DNA of 64,000 nucleotides from contig CAVWUM010000006.1 in assembly GCA_963758205.1 (NCBI GenBank), positions 434,001 to 498,000 of the forward strand. The letters run 5' to 3'. The stretch is from Owenweeksia sp963758205. GTDB taxonomy: Bacteria > Bacteroidota > Bacteroidia > Flavobacteriales > Schleiferiaceae. A program made the translations under genes and the position numbers. Positions 55,901 through 63,609 of this stretch are shown one piece after another. Position 1 is the first letter of the stretch. Every line of letters starts with the position of its first letter. Under the pieces are notes generated by a model that saw nothing but the letters and a program-made list of their open reading frames with translations, ran no database searches and was not told the origin of the DNA.

Positions 55901-56394
55901 TTTCCTACCGGTGTAAAAGGATACATAACCGCTCTTAAAACATAGGTTTGGTTGGCACCACCATTAACCAGGCTACCTGGGCGGGCATTGCAACTCCATG
56001 TAAAATTCCATCCGCCCGTTGGTGGTGTACCATTTAAAGTAATAGGGTTACTCTTCCAAAGGTGAAGCTCTACTGCTCCTTTTCCGGTTTGATTAGTTGT
56101 TCCGCAACCGATGGAGCTATTTCTGCAATCAGGACTGATGTCCTGCGCATGTACTAATTTGTTGGCCATTTGTATAGCCCCAAAAGGACCATCAATAGTG
56201 GTAGGGCCATTTTGATAACAACTCGTTACTCCTCCCCCACAATCGCGGAGTACCTGTAAATAAAAAATATACTTACCTGTGTTGGCAGGGTCACACTCCC
56301 AGTAAATTTCGCCTCCCAGGGCGTGGCTGGCATTAGCAGAAAATGCCTGAGAAATAAATAATAGAATAAATAGAGACTTGAATATGGACTTCAT
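52966..56394 (-). CDS. Giant secreted Fn3-repeat protein with type B T9SS sorting domain (copy C)
   Basis: A 1142-residue paralogue, the first of the tandem trio in transcription order. The signal peptide (MKSIFKSLFILLFISQAFSA) ends before SHALGGEIYWECDPANTGKY. The N-terminal half and the last 290 residues have diverged from A and B (ISQVTNDMDRDAVKIHAFID; TAFRPGSDIVENRTYGPSMK), but the middle, from NLTATPPGSAEYATLSW to CILAEVPRKSK, is almost the same as in both. That island corresponds to 53852-54725 at DNA level and looks like a conversion tract. It ends with a CHU_C domain (YHFYIMNRWGVKVFETYDPN). The function is presumably surface binding, as inferred for its paralogues. Confidence 0.88.
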   Translation of the reverse strand: MKSIFKSLFILLFISQAFSANASHALGGEIYWECDPANTGKYIFYLQVLRDCGGGVTSCYQNGPTTIDGPFGAIQMANKLVHAQDISPDCRNSSIGCGTTNQTGKGAVELHLWKSNPITLNGTPPTGGWNFTWSCNARPGSLVNGGANQTYVLRAVMYPFTPVGKNPPTPNNANPCYDNSPRFLESPAITICEGPFTYNHLAADKDLDSLYFKWAQPWSAVGTPINWSTGYSFNSPFPSPQSNPANGPLVLDGRTGEVSMNIQSANTGSYASCFAVEAWRCGQIAPGVVGPVLIAEVYRDIAIILRDDCDPVLGGNPNTPPSINIDRQVYKNIKKVGNSYTTKVYPGDTVKFQFSASDQDFYLGQFQNITFTAAGLQVSRPLASGSGCIGPAPCATFSPVSPQTGYSNTLKNEQEFFWVPDCQHLGVAGNFCNPINKFSFSLRMQDDGCPAPEISLVTFTVEVVPGDPTPPPLKCLSYLDPSGDIRLAWDSIPLDSGLNFNYYMVLGSNTINGPYDTLSYVTDRDSLSAIVSGGSGYEHFYIQQSTGKCDFLSTPSDTLSLMKLNLTATPPGSAEYATLSWNALRTPLPYTTTGLYEIWTEAPAGSNNWSQVGSTPNLTFTDTVTVCNSLVNYQIRVTDTSRNCQSTSTLDSAHFSDKTNNDAIVLDSVSVNAGGNAIISWQPTKYADVVNYYLYFNDPKLGWIIVDTIPVGATMPHEWPGSQADARSEQFKVISVDSCGNQSDDQIVKPHASIFLRNYLNKCEAFSRISWNTYEGFGKDAVIGYKLLLQTNGGPWTELFTAGPQDTSYLQRNLDNGTTYCYRVQAIDSTGRTSTSNELCILAEVPRKSKVLYISQVTNDMDRDAVKIHAFIDSQADVLEFDLERAPSKLGPYRTIGTVPKPGGGATTISFNDYEADSDSRHYYYRLSATDSCGGRDTVSNLSRNILVQATARPNLTNLITWNPYQSWGGVIDRYEIYRKAGDEVSFSLAGTTAGNDTTFVDDISDYRETFGNFCYHVVAIEGANPLGYTQDNGQPFFSRSNDRCINQGAKVFMATAFRPGSDIVENRTYGPSMKFSEIEEYHFYIMNRWGVKVFETYDPNEKWDGMYQSTESPQGVYIYFLRYSSPGGVPQEERGDFTLIR
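53852..54725. repeat. Homogenised tract shared by all three giant genes
   Basis: About 874 bases match 50207-51080 (offset 3645, no indels) and 46549-47422 with only a few percent difference, while flanking DNA of the same genes is far more diverged. The edges are sharp: left at CTTACGCGGTACTTCGG, right after AAGGCTCAATGTATC. Confidence 0.85.
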
Positions 56395-56413
56395 TGTGCG
56401 GTGATTTTGTTTA

Positions 56414-56424
56414 GGATAAAACTA
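56414..56424 (-). promoter_or_regulatory. Shared upstream element of the giant genes (copy C)
   Basis: Minus strand TAGTTTTATCC, identical to the copy A element, 19 bases before the ATG at 56394. Confidence 0.4.
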
Positions 56425-56566
56425 CCACGGCAATAAGAGCCCATAAATATTTAATTAGCCTGTAATTTTTTGATTACAAATTCAATTAAATCACCCGTTA
56501 AAATAAGTATGAGTGCCTAAAACTAAATTTGAAACTTTGAGAATTAGTAAAGGGCGGCTGGCCTTA

Positions 56567-57499
56567 TTATATGGATGCCTTAGCGTTTACACACTCAGCC
56601 CAGATTTCTTCAAGTATCTGCGCTGCGGGCTTAATATCTGATATAAGCCCACTGATCTGACCAATCTCCAGTTCACCCTCCTCAAGGTCGCCTTCAAACA
56701 TACCTCGCTTGGCACGAGCGCGCCCCAGTAAATTTTTTAAATCGTCAATGGTGGCATGGTTGGTATAGGCAGTTACTATATCCGAATGAAATTTGTTTTT
56801 CATTAACCTTACAGGCGCCAGCTCCTTAAGGGTAAGTTGTGTTGCCCCCTCTCCTGCTTTTACTACTTCATTTTTAAAATTGATATGGGCACTGCTCTCT
56901 TCACTGGCTACAAAACGCGAACCTATTTGAACTGCATCTGCACCCAAAATTTGTGCGGCAAGCATTTGTCTGCCTGTAGCAATACCACCCGCGGCAATCA
57001 GCGGAATAGTAATAGCCCCCTTAACCATTGGGATTAAACAAAAAGTAGTTGTTTCATCCCGTCCATTATGGCCACCTGCTTCAAAGCCTTCGGCAACCAC
57101 AGCATCAACACCAGCCTGCTCAGCTTTTAGAGCAAATTTTACACTGCTCACCACATGTACCACTTTAATACCATGCTCTTTTAAGAGATTGGTATAGGTT
57201 TTCGGGTTACCTGCGGATGTAAAAACTATGGGAACCTCTTCATCAATAATGATCTGGATATGATCTTCAATTTGCGGATATAGCATGGGTACATTTACCG
57301 CAAAGGGCTTATCAGTACCTGCTTTACACTTTTGGATGTGCATTTTGAGTATATCAGGATACATACTACCGGAACCTATAATACCCAGCCCACCGGCATT
57401 ACTCACTGCAGAAGCCAGTTCCCAGCCACTACACCAAATCATACCCGCCTGAATTATGGGATATTTAATACCAAAAAGGCCGCAAATGCGGTTTTCCAT
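56567..57499 (-). CDS. Nitronate monooxygenase / 2-nitropropane dioxygenase family
   Basis: A 310-residue FMN-dependent TIM-barrel enzyme from the ATG at 57499. Features are NRICGLFGIKYPIIQAGMIW at the start, VSNAGGLGIIGSGS, VVAEGFEAGGHNGRDETTTF with the family's catalytic His (GGHxG), and PLIAAGGIATGRQMLAAQIL plus GADAVQIGSRFVASEES for FMN phosphate. It oxidises toxic alkyl nitronates; related FabK-type enoyl reductases share the fold. It starts 1 base after the stop of the subtilase gene. The frame is open 39 bases farther upstream, but that part lies inside the subtilase gene. Confidence 0.9.
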   Translation of the reverse strand: MENRICGLFGIKYPIIQAGMIWCSGWELASAVSNAGGLGIIGSGSMYPDILKMHIQKCKAGTDKPFAVNVPMLYPQIEDHIQIIIDEEVPIVFTSAGNPKTYTNLLKEHGIKVVHVVSSVKFALKAEQAGVDAVVAEGFEAGGHNGRDETTTFCLIPMVKGAITIPLIAAGGIATGRQMLAAQILGADAVQIGSRFVASEESSAHINFKNEVVKAGEGATQLTLKELAPVRLMKNKFHSDIVTAYTNHATIDDLKNLLGRARAKRGMFEGDLEEGELEIGQISGLISDIKPAAQILEEIWAECVNAKASI

Positions 57500-57500
57500 A

Positions 57501-59081
57501 CTACTTAGTGATTTTGCGGAGATATACTTTATCTCCAATACGGATGCTTAATAAATAGGTGCCAGCCTGCTTAGGGGCTTCCAAAGTAAGCTCAGGAGAA
57601 GCAACCTGGTTGAATTCTACGGACTGCAATTCCTGCCCGCTCATATCAAATAGCTTTATGGATACCGCTTCATTACCGGCAAGTCCATTAAAATTAATAT
57701 TGATCTCTGCACTTACAGGGTTCGGATATACCTCAATCTTTGGTTTTACCAATTCGTTTTCAGGGTTAGAGATAGTCCAGGATGCGGCAGCAAAATTGGC
57801 AATACCAAAGCCGATCTCATTGTTAGGATTATGAGCATGGCTGGCTGTCGTTCTTATAGCTTCGTAAATTTCCATATTGGTTTTGGTAGGATACTCTTGC
57901 CATAAACAAGCAGCCAAACCAGAAATCACAGGACATGAAAAGCTGGTTCCATTGCCCCTTCTCACTACAGTGCTAACATAAGCTGTACCTGCGGCCCTTG
58001 CAGAAACAATCGGCTTTATTCTGCCATCTGCAGTTGGGCCCTGGCTGGCAAATGATGCATAATTCCTGAATTCATCAACACCACCCACGGTTAAAACGCT
58101 ATCGCCATCAGCCGGGGCAATTATATATTTCCACTGAGATGTACCCTCATTGCCTGCACTGGTTATTACCAAAATTCCCTTTTTAGCGGCCATATCAGCG
58201 GCTCGGGTTACAAGAGCTGTGTTGCCATCCATATCGCTATAGGCGAGATCACCCACACCTCCATCAAAAGTGTTGTAACCCAGAGAGGATGAAATAATAT
58301 CAGCACCCACACTATCTGCAAATTCAGCTGCGGCTAACCAGTTATCCATTTCAGCAGTGGTTTCTGAGGCCTGATCTTCTGATTTTAATAACCAGTAATT
58401 AGCCCTTATGGCTGTACCTACAAAAAAACTGTCAACATAACCGGCCATAATACTTAGCACATCCGTGCCATGATTACCCACACTATAAATATTAGTATCA
58501 TTATCAACAAAGTTGTAAGTGCCTAATAAACGGCCACTCATCCTAAGGGTATCTAACCCTGAAATAAGGTTAGCACCACTAAAGCCCCCATCCAAAACGG
58601 CTATTGTCATACCCTGCCCTAAACGATCAAGGTTGTGGATGTAATCACCATTAAGCATTTCTATTTGATTGGAGGACTCACCATAAATAAGATTGGCCGT
58701 TGTTTTTGCACCATCAGCACCTGAATATACAACCGGATACTTTTGGGCCTCTTCTACCTTAACCACAAATGGCAGCGCATTTACTTTATCAGGTACATCG
58801 GTACCATTTACCAAAGCATAATTAAACCAGCGGCTTTTCATTTTAACGGTTAAACCCAATTCCTGTAATGAAGCGAGATATTGCCTGGACACCGGCAAAT
58901 CGGCCCTGTCGATTACTGTGTTTCGCTTTGCCTTATTATCAATGGCCTTTAGCGAAAGAAATGAGTGTGGGTTTTGTAGCAGAGACTCATTTTCTCCCTT
59001 ATCGCTAAAATATACGCGGTACGATTGCGCATTTAGCGAAAGCGATAAAATAAAAATGCTAAGTATGGTAAGAGTTTTCAT
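57501..59081 (-). CDS. Subtilisin-like serine protease with T9SS type A tail
   Basis: A 526-residue S8 peptidase. Signal peptide (KTLTILSIFILSLSLNA), an inhibitor-like prodomain (to about 125), then the catalytic domain: Asp in MTIAVLDGGFSGANLI, His in VGNHGTDVLSIMAGY, oxyanion Asn in LVITSAGNEGTSQWKY, Ser in NGTSFSCPVISGLAACLW. The final 75 residues (IEVYPNPVSAEININFNGLA; GTYLLSIRIGDKVYLRKITK) are a type A Por secretion domain, so the protease is exported through the outer membrane. Start at 59081 (a second ATG at 59087 is possible). It sits between mnmA and the nitronate enzyme with almost no spacing. Confidence 0.92.
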   Translation of the reverse strand: MKTLTILSIFILSLSLNAQSYRVYFSDKGENESLLQNPHSFLSLKAIDNKAKRNTVIDRADLPVSRQYLASLQELGLTVKMKSRWFNYALVNGTDVPDKVNALPFVVKVEEAQKYPVVYSGADGAKTTANLIYGESSNQIEMLNGDYIHNLDRLGQGMTIAVLDGGFSGANLISGLDTLRMSGRLLGTYNFVDNDTNIYSVGNHGTDVLSIMAGYVDSFFVGTAIRANYWLLKSEDQASETTAEMDNWLAAAEFADSVGADIISSSLGYNTFDGGVGDLAYSDMDGNTALVTRAADMAAKKGILVITSAGNEGTSQWKYIIAPADGDSVLTVGGVDEFRNYASFASQGPTADGRIKPIVSARAAGTAYVSTVVRRGNGTSFSCPVISGLAACLWQEYPTKTNMEIYEAIRTTASHAHNPNNEIGFGIANFAAASWTISNPENELVKPKIEVYPNPVSAEININFNGLAGNEAVSIKLFDMSGQELQSVEFNQVASPELTLEAPKQAGTYLLSIRIGDKVYLRKITK

Positions 59082-59088
59082 AATCATC

Positions 59089-60270
59089 TTAATAATTAAT
59101 TACACCTGAACCTATGAGTTCATCATTTTGATACCAGGCGGCAAACTGGCCCGGGGTAACGGCTTTGTGCTCTTCATCAAATATAATATACATACCATTG
59201 GGCTCCCTGTATAAGGTGGCCCCAAATAGTTTTTGGCGATACCTGATGCGTAAAAGGTAATGGCGGTTTTCACCAATCTTCATTTCCAAATCTTCGCGCA
59301 CCCAATGGATTTCATCATTGGCAATAAAAAGGCCTTTTTTACTCAAACCTTTATGGCTCTCGCCCTGCCCTGTATAAATGACGTTTTTTTCGGTATCAGT
59401 TGCCAATACAAATAAAGGTTCTTTAGTGCCCCCAACTGCCAGGCCCTTACGCTGACCAACGGTAAAGTAATGGGCGCCATTATGTTGCCCTACTTCCCTG
59501 CCCTGCTCCGGTGCAAATACATACGGTGCTACCAGGGCTTCCAGTTCATTTTCAAAAGCCTTTTGTTGCTTTCGCCAAAGGTTTTCATCGTTGGGGATTT
59601 CAATTATGCTGCCTTTTTTAGGCTGTAGCTTTTGCTGTAAAAAGTCAGGCAAACTAACCTTACCAATAAAGCAAAGCCCCTGCGAATCCTTCTTTTCCGC
59701 TGTAACCAGATTAAGATCTGAGGCAATCTGGCGCACCTCACTTTTTTGTAAATTCCCAATGGGAAAAAGCGCTTTTGAAAGCTGAAACTGATTGAGCTGA
59801 CAGAGAAAATAACTCTGATCTTTATTGGCATCCAAACCGCCCAAAAGTCTGTACACGGATTTGCCGGCAACTTCAATAGTATCCTTACGGCAATAATGGC
59901 CGGTAGCTACAAAGTCAGCGCCCAGCTCCATGGCTTTATTTAAAAAAATGTCAAATTTTATTTCGCGATTACAAAGCACATCAGGATTTGGCGTACGGCC
60001 CGCCTCATATTCGGCAAACATGTAATCCACAATCCGTTCCTTGTACTCCGCGCTCAGGTCTATCACCTGGAAAGGGATGTTCAGTTTATCCGCCACAAGC
60101 ATGGCATCGTTACTGTCTTCCACCCAGGGGCACTCATCATGCAGAGTTACGCTTTCGTCAACCCAATTGCGCATAAATAGTGCAATAACCTCATGCCCCT
60201 GCTCTACCAGTAAATGGGCAGCCACGCTGCTATCCACCCCTCCGCTTAATCCTACTACTACTCTGGCCAT
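59089..60270 (-). CDS. mnmA: tRNA-specific 2-thiouridylase MnmA
   Basis: A 393-residue enzyme that thiolates U34 of tRNA Lys, Glu and Gln. The PP-loop is VVVGLSGGVDSSVAAHLL; the two catalytic cysteines lie in PDVLCNREIKF and DSQGLCFIGK; the FTVGQRKGLAVGG segment is also typical. It is slightly longer than E. coli MnmA (368). The start overlaps the end of the YwqK-type gene by 13 bases, so it is translationally linked to it. Confidence 0.97.
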   Translation of the reverse strand: MARVVVGLSGGVDSSVAAHLLVEQGHEVIALFMRNWVDESVTLHDECPWVEDSNDAMLVADKLNIPFQVIDLSAEYKERIVDYMFAEYEAGRTPNPDVLCNREIKFDIFLNKAMELGADFVATGHYCRKDTIEVAGKSVYRLLGGLDANKDQSYFLCQLNQFQLSKALFPIGNLQKSEVRQIASDLNLVTAEKKDSQGLCFIGKVSLPDFLQQKLQPKKGSIIEIPNDENLWRKQQKAFENELEALVAPYVFAPEQGREVGQHNGAHYFTVGQRKGLAVGGTKEPLFVLATDTEKNVIYTGQGESHKGLSKKGLFIANDEIHWVREDLEMKIGENRHYLLRIRYRQKLFGATLYREPNGMYIIFDEEHKAVTPGQFAAWYQNDELIGSGVINY

Positions 60271-61013
60271 TTTCTATTTCCTTCATCAATCGGTTCTATA
60301 CCCGTCTGGTCTTCTTCCTTCTTCTCCGGTGGATCCTGACTTAACATAGTTCCATACTTCCAAACCTGCTTTTTCTCCACCTTCATATAATCGTCAAAAA
60401 AGTACCAATTACCATGCATTAATCCTTTTAGGTAATTGCCTTTGGCTCTTATTTTACCTTCGCTGGTGTAGTAAATCACTTCGCCCTGCAAAGCATCGTT
60501 CACATAATTTCCTTTAGCTTTTGGTCTGCCTGATTCATAAAACATCTTCCATTCACCATTCTTCATGCCATCTTTATAGATGAATGATTCTGCCACTTTA
60601 CTACTGGGGTAATACGTTGCGGATAGGCCATCCTTCTTATCGTTTTTAAAACCTTCGCGGGATACTACGTTGCCATCAATATCATAAAAGGTCCAAATGC
60701 TGTCACGCTTGGAATTGATGTACTTACCCATGGCGGCTACTATACTATCCTCACCAAATTGCGTGGAAATGCAAACACCCGTTTTGCCTCTGAATTTATT
60801 AATAGCTCTTATGCCACCATCTTCAAAATAAAAGCGAAAAGTGCCCACCTCTTTGCCATGGTCAAAATTGCCAACATAACGCAACTTACCATTGTCATGA
60901 TTCTTTTTCCAGAGACCATGCTTACGGCCCTGGCTATCTTTTTGGTTGATTTGCCCCTGGGCAGAAACTAAAAAACCCACTACTAAAAGGGCAAGGCAGA
61001 AAATGTTTTTCAT
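60258..61013 (-). CDS. MORN-repeat (YwqK-type) secreted protein
   Basis: A 251-residue protein with signal peptide (KNIFCLALLVVGFLVSAQG) and MORN-like repeats: GLWKKNHDNGKLRYVGNFDH, GEWKMFYESGRPKAKGNYVN, GEVIYYTSEGKIRAKGNYLK, GNWYFFDDYMKVEKKQVWKY. Automatic annotation often calls this family 'YwqK antitoxin', but a signal peptide and absence of a toxin partner argue for an envelope scaffold role. It opens the run YwqK, mnmA, subtilase, nitronate enzyme. Confidence 0.82.
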   Translation of the reverse strand: MKNIFCLALLVVGFLVSAQGQINQKDSQGRKHGLWKKNHDNGKLRYVGNFDHGKEVGTFRFYFEDGGIRAINKFRGKTGVCISTQFGEDSIVAAMGKYINSKRDSIWTFYDIDGNVVSREGFKNDKKDGLSATYYPSSKVAESFIYKDGMKNGEWKMFYESGRPKAKGNYVNDALQGEVIYYTSEGKIRAKGNYLKGLMHGNWYFFDDYMKVEKKQVWKYGTMLSQDPPEKKEEDQTGIEPIDEGNRKWPE

Positions 61014-61063
61014 AGGGCTGCAAAAATATAATGAATACTAAGGTGGAGATAGCTTGATTAGTT

Positions 61064-61336
61064 TTAGTTATAGTGAAAACGACATTGGTATATGATACAT
61101 TTTTGATCCACACCTTTTTTACCGAGAACCTGATAGACTAACCTGTGTTCACCGGTAATTCTGCGAGACCATAGTCCCTTAAGATTATGCCTTAGAGGTT
61201 CTGGTTTACCTATACCCTTAAAGGGCTGTTGCCTTATGGCATTCAGCAATTCCTTAATCTTTTTTACGATATCGGAATCGGTTTCAATCCAATAACTGAG
61301 GTCTTCCCAGGCGTTGCTCGAAAATTCAAAGGTCAT
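61064..61336 (-). CDS. yoeB: YoeB/Txe-family mRNA interferase toxin
   Basis: A 90-residue RelE-fold endoribonuclease that cuts mRNA on the ribosome. It tracks E. coli YoeB closely: SYWIETDSDIVKKIKELLNA, then FKGIGKPEPLRHNLKGLWSR with the catalytic Glu, RRITGEHRLVYQV with the catalytic Arg and His region, and a C-terminal FHYN matching the RYHY active end. The antitoxin gene lies 12 bases upstream on the same strand, the normal antitoxin-first order. Confidence 0.95.
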   Translation of the reverse strand: MTFEFSSNAWEDLSYWIETDSDIVKKIKELLNAIRQQPFKGIGKPEPLRHNLKGLWSRRITGEHRLVYQVLGKKGVDQKCIIYQCRFHYN

Positions 61337-61348
61337 AAGATGCAGTTA

Positions 61349-61606
61349 CTACAGATTGTCAATATCTACTGAAACTGTTTTTCCTGATTTTACTTCATCG
61401 ATTGACTCCTGCAACCTGCTACGGTTAGCCTCTGTTGAAAGCAGATGGTCAGTTTCCATCAAAGAATTATATTCCTTAATAGACATAATTACAACCGCAT
61501 CATCCTCTTTATTCCTTGGTACCACTATCACTTCCATTGATTTACTTACAGAATCAAAATGCTCTTTCATGTCTTTTCTCAGAGCCGAAATTGTTATTGC
61601 TTTCAT
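61349..61606 (-). CDS. yefM: YefM/Phd-family antitoxin
   Basis: An 85-residue antitoxin from the ATG at 61604-61606 (MKAITISALRKDMKEHFDSV). The N-terminal Phd/YefM DNA-binding and dimer domain is followed by VIVVPRNKEDDAVVIMSIKE and a C-terminal tail that would wrap the toxin. The frame extends upstream to 61654, but that part runs over the operator at 61636-61653, so the internal ATG is preferred. The complex is expected to repress its own promoter. Confidence 0.92.
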   Translation of the reverse strand: MKAITISALRKDMKEHFDSVSKSMEVIVVPRNKEDDAVVIMSIKEYNSLMETDHLLSTEANRSRLQESIDEVKSGKTVSVDIDNL

Positions 61607-61635
61607 TGCTAACGAAATTTGGAACGAAAAACAAA

Positions 61636-61653
61636 TGTACATAATCTTGTACA
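61636..61653. promoter_or_regulatory. YefM-YoeB operator: two TGTACA cores 12 bp apart
   Basis: TGTACA at 61636-61641 and at 61648-61653, each in a TGTACATAAT direct repeat, 30 bases upstream of the antitoxin ATG. Paired TGTACA cores are the known recognition element of the E. coli YefM-YoeB operator, so an autoregulatory site is strongly suggested. Confidence 0.7.
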
Positions 61654-61730
61654 TAATTTAGCACAACTGTTAAATTAGGTAGTTCACAGAAAAGACTCCG
61701 AATTCCATATTTCTTTCTCATTTTCGCAGA

Positions 61731-63599
61731 ATGAAAGCAGTGATTTTAGCGGGCGGAAAAGGTACCCGCCTCGGCCATCTCACCAAAGACATCCCCAAAC
61801 CCATGGTACCCCTGCTGGGAAAACCGCTGGTAGAGTATCAGGTAAATCTACTGAAGCGCTACGGGTTTGATGAGATCACCTTTATAGTCAACCACCTGGG
61901 GAGCGCTATTGAAGATTACTTTAAGGATGGTGCAGCTTTCGGCATCCCGATCAGTTATTTCCACGAAAGTGAACCCCTGGGAACTGTAGGTGGTGTAAAA
62001 GAAATTGAAGACCAATTGACTGAAGATTTTTTGGTGCTGTACGGGGATGTAATGATGGAAATGGATTTGGATAAACTGATCCGCTTTCACCATGAAAAAG
62101 GCAGCGAAGCCACGCTGGTGGTTCACCCTAACGACCATCCCTACGATAGTGACCTGGTAGAGCTGGACGATGAAAGCCGCGTGGTAAAAGTCTGGCCCAA
62201 GCCACACCCTGAAGATTTCAGGTACCACAATATGGTAAATGCCGCGGCTTATGTTTTCTCCCCTTCGGTTTTTAAGTTTTTAGAAAAAGGCAAAAAGGCG
62301 GATTTCGGAAAAGATATTTTTCCGAAGATCTACAACCAGGTACGGATGTTTGGTTACAACACACCCGAATACCTCAAAGATATGGGCACGCCTGATCGGC
62401 TGGGGCAGGTGGAGCAAGACATCAAATCAGGAAAGGTGGAGCGCAGGAGCCTGGCGCAAAAGCAAAAAGCTATTTTCCTGGATCGGGATGGGGTGCTGAA
62501 CTACGACACGGACCTTATCCATCGGCCGGAAGATTTAAAGCTGTACGATTACACAGCCGCAGCCGTAAAAAAAATCAATGCTTCGGATTACCTATCGGTG
62601 GTAACGACCAACCAGAGTGTGGTGGCGCGCAACCTCACCACTATTGAAGGATTGGGCGAAATCCATAAAAAAATGGAAACGGAGCTCGGCAACGCTGGCG
62701 CCAAGCTCGATGCCATTTACTACTGTCCGCACCACCCGCATAGCGGGTACCCGGGTGAAAACCCGAAATTTAAAATTGAGTGTGATTGCCGTAAGCCTAA
62801 GCCCGGCATGATCAATAAAGCTACCAAAGCTTTCAACATCGACCCTAGGGAAAGCTACATGATTGGCGACTCTGAGCGCGACATGGGCGCTGGCCAGGCT
62901 ACGGGCTGTACTACCATTGGCGTGATGACCGGCCATGGTTTAAAAAAGACCTCTCTCCTACCCGACTACTTCTTTGCTAACCTTAAAGAGGCGGTGGACT
63001 TTATTATTGATGAGCCTTACCGGGATTTGACTGAAACCGTGCTTCAAAAAGTTGCGGCAGCCGGAAAGAAACCATTTGTGATTTCGGTTGGGGGCAACAG
63101 CCGCAGCGGAAAATCGATTTTGGCTCAGTACCTGAAAAAGCAATTGGAAAGAAATGACCTGTCTGTTTTAAAAACCTCACTGGACGACTGGATCAGGCCT
63201 AAAGAAGAGCGCGAAGGCCGGGAAGAGGTTTTTTACAACTTCCAAACCGATAAACTCACTGAAGAACTTGGAGCTATCCTTAGCGGTAAAAAAGTAGAGC
63301 TCACTCCCTACCAGGCCCATCCCGAAAGGAAGAGTGACGAGAAGGTGTACCAGCTACAAACCGAGGAGGTTGTTATTATTGAAGGTGTAGTGGCCCTCGC
63401 TACTGAAGAACTCCGTTCACTGTCCGATCTTAAGATTTTCAAGAAAATAGAGGAAACTTTACTGAAAGAGCGGGTGTACCATTTTTATGATTGGAAAGGC
63501 TACACCAAAGAAGAAACCGATAGACTCTGGGCGCAACGGAAGCCGAATGAGTACGATGTGATTGCCGGGAATGAGGAGTTTGGGGATTTGGTGGTTTGA
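61731..63599 (+). CDS. Three-domain fusion: sugar-1-P nucleotidyltransferase, GmhB-like phosphatase, P-loop kinase
   Basis: A 622-residue protein joining three enzymes. Residues 1-235: nucleotidyltransferase (KAVILAGGKGTRLGHLTKDI; LVLYGDVMMEMDLDK), HddC-like. Residues about 245-415: HAD-IIIA phosphatase (AIFLDRDGVLNYDTDL; VVTTNQSVVARNLTT; CPHHPHSGYPGE with the GmhB zinc loop ECDCRKPKPG; YMIGDSERDMGAGQATG). Residues about 430-622: uridine-kinase-like P-loop domain (ISVGGNSRSGKSILAQYL; LKTSLDDWIRPKEER). The first two fit GDP-D-glycero-alpha-D-manno-heptose synthesis: 7-phosphate removal from the bisphosphate, then nucleotide transfer. The third is unexpected; its substrate is unknown. A GHMP kinase follows. 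DNA is visibly GC-richer than upstream genes. Confidence 0.85.
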   Translation: MKAVILAGGKGTRLGHLTKDIPKPMVPLLGKPLVEYQVNLLKRYGFDEITFIVNHLGSAIEDYFKDGAAFGIPISYFHESEPLGTVGGVKEIEDQLTEDFLVLYGDVMMEMDLDKLIRFHHEKGSEATLVVHPNDHPYDSDLVELDDESRVVKVWPKPHPEDFRYHNMVNAAAYVFSPSVFKFLEKGKKADFGKDIFPKIYNQVRMFGYNTPEYLKDMGTPDRLGQVEQDIKSGKVERRSLAQKQKAIFLDRDGVLNYDTDLIHRPEDLKLYDYTAAAVKKINASDYLSVVTTNQSVVARNLTTIEGLGEIHKKMETELGNAGAKLDAIYYCPHHPHSGYPGENPKFKIECDCRKPKPGMINKATKAFNIDPRESYMIGDSERDMGAGQATGCTTIGVMTGHGLKKTSLLPDYFFANLKEAVDFIIDEPYRDLTETVLQKVAAAGKKPFVISVGGNSRSGKSILAQYLKKQLERNDLSVLKTSLDDWIRPKEEREGREEVFYNFQTDKLTEELGAILSGKKVELTPYQAHPERKSDEKVYQLQTEEVVIIEGVVALATEELRSLSDLKIFKKIEETLLKERVYHFYDWKGYTKEETDRLWAQRKPNEYDVIAGNEEFGDLVV

Positions 63600-63609
63600 G
63601 TTTTTATCT

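Noticed and set aside
60258..61013. Reading the YwqK/MORN protein as an antitoxin
   Set aside because: It has a signal peptide, no neighbouring toxin, and the true toxin-antitoxin pair next door is of YefM-YoeB type.
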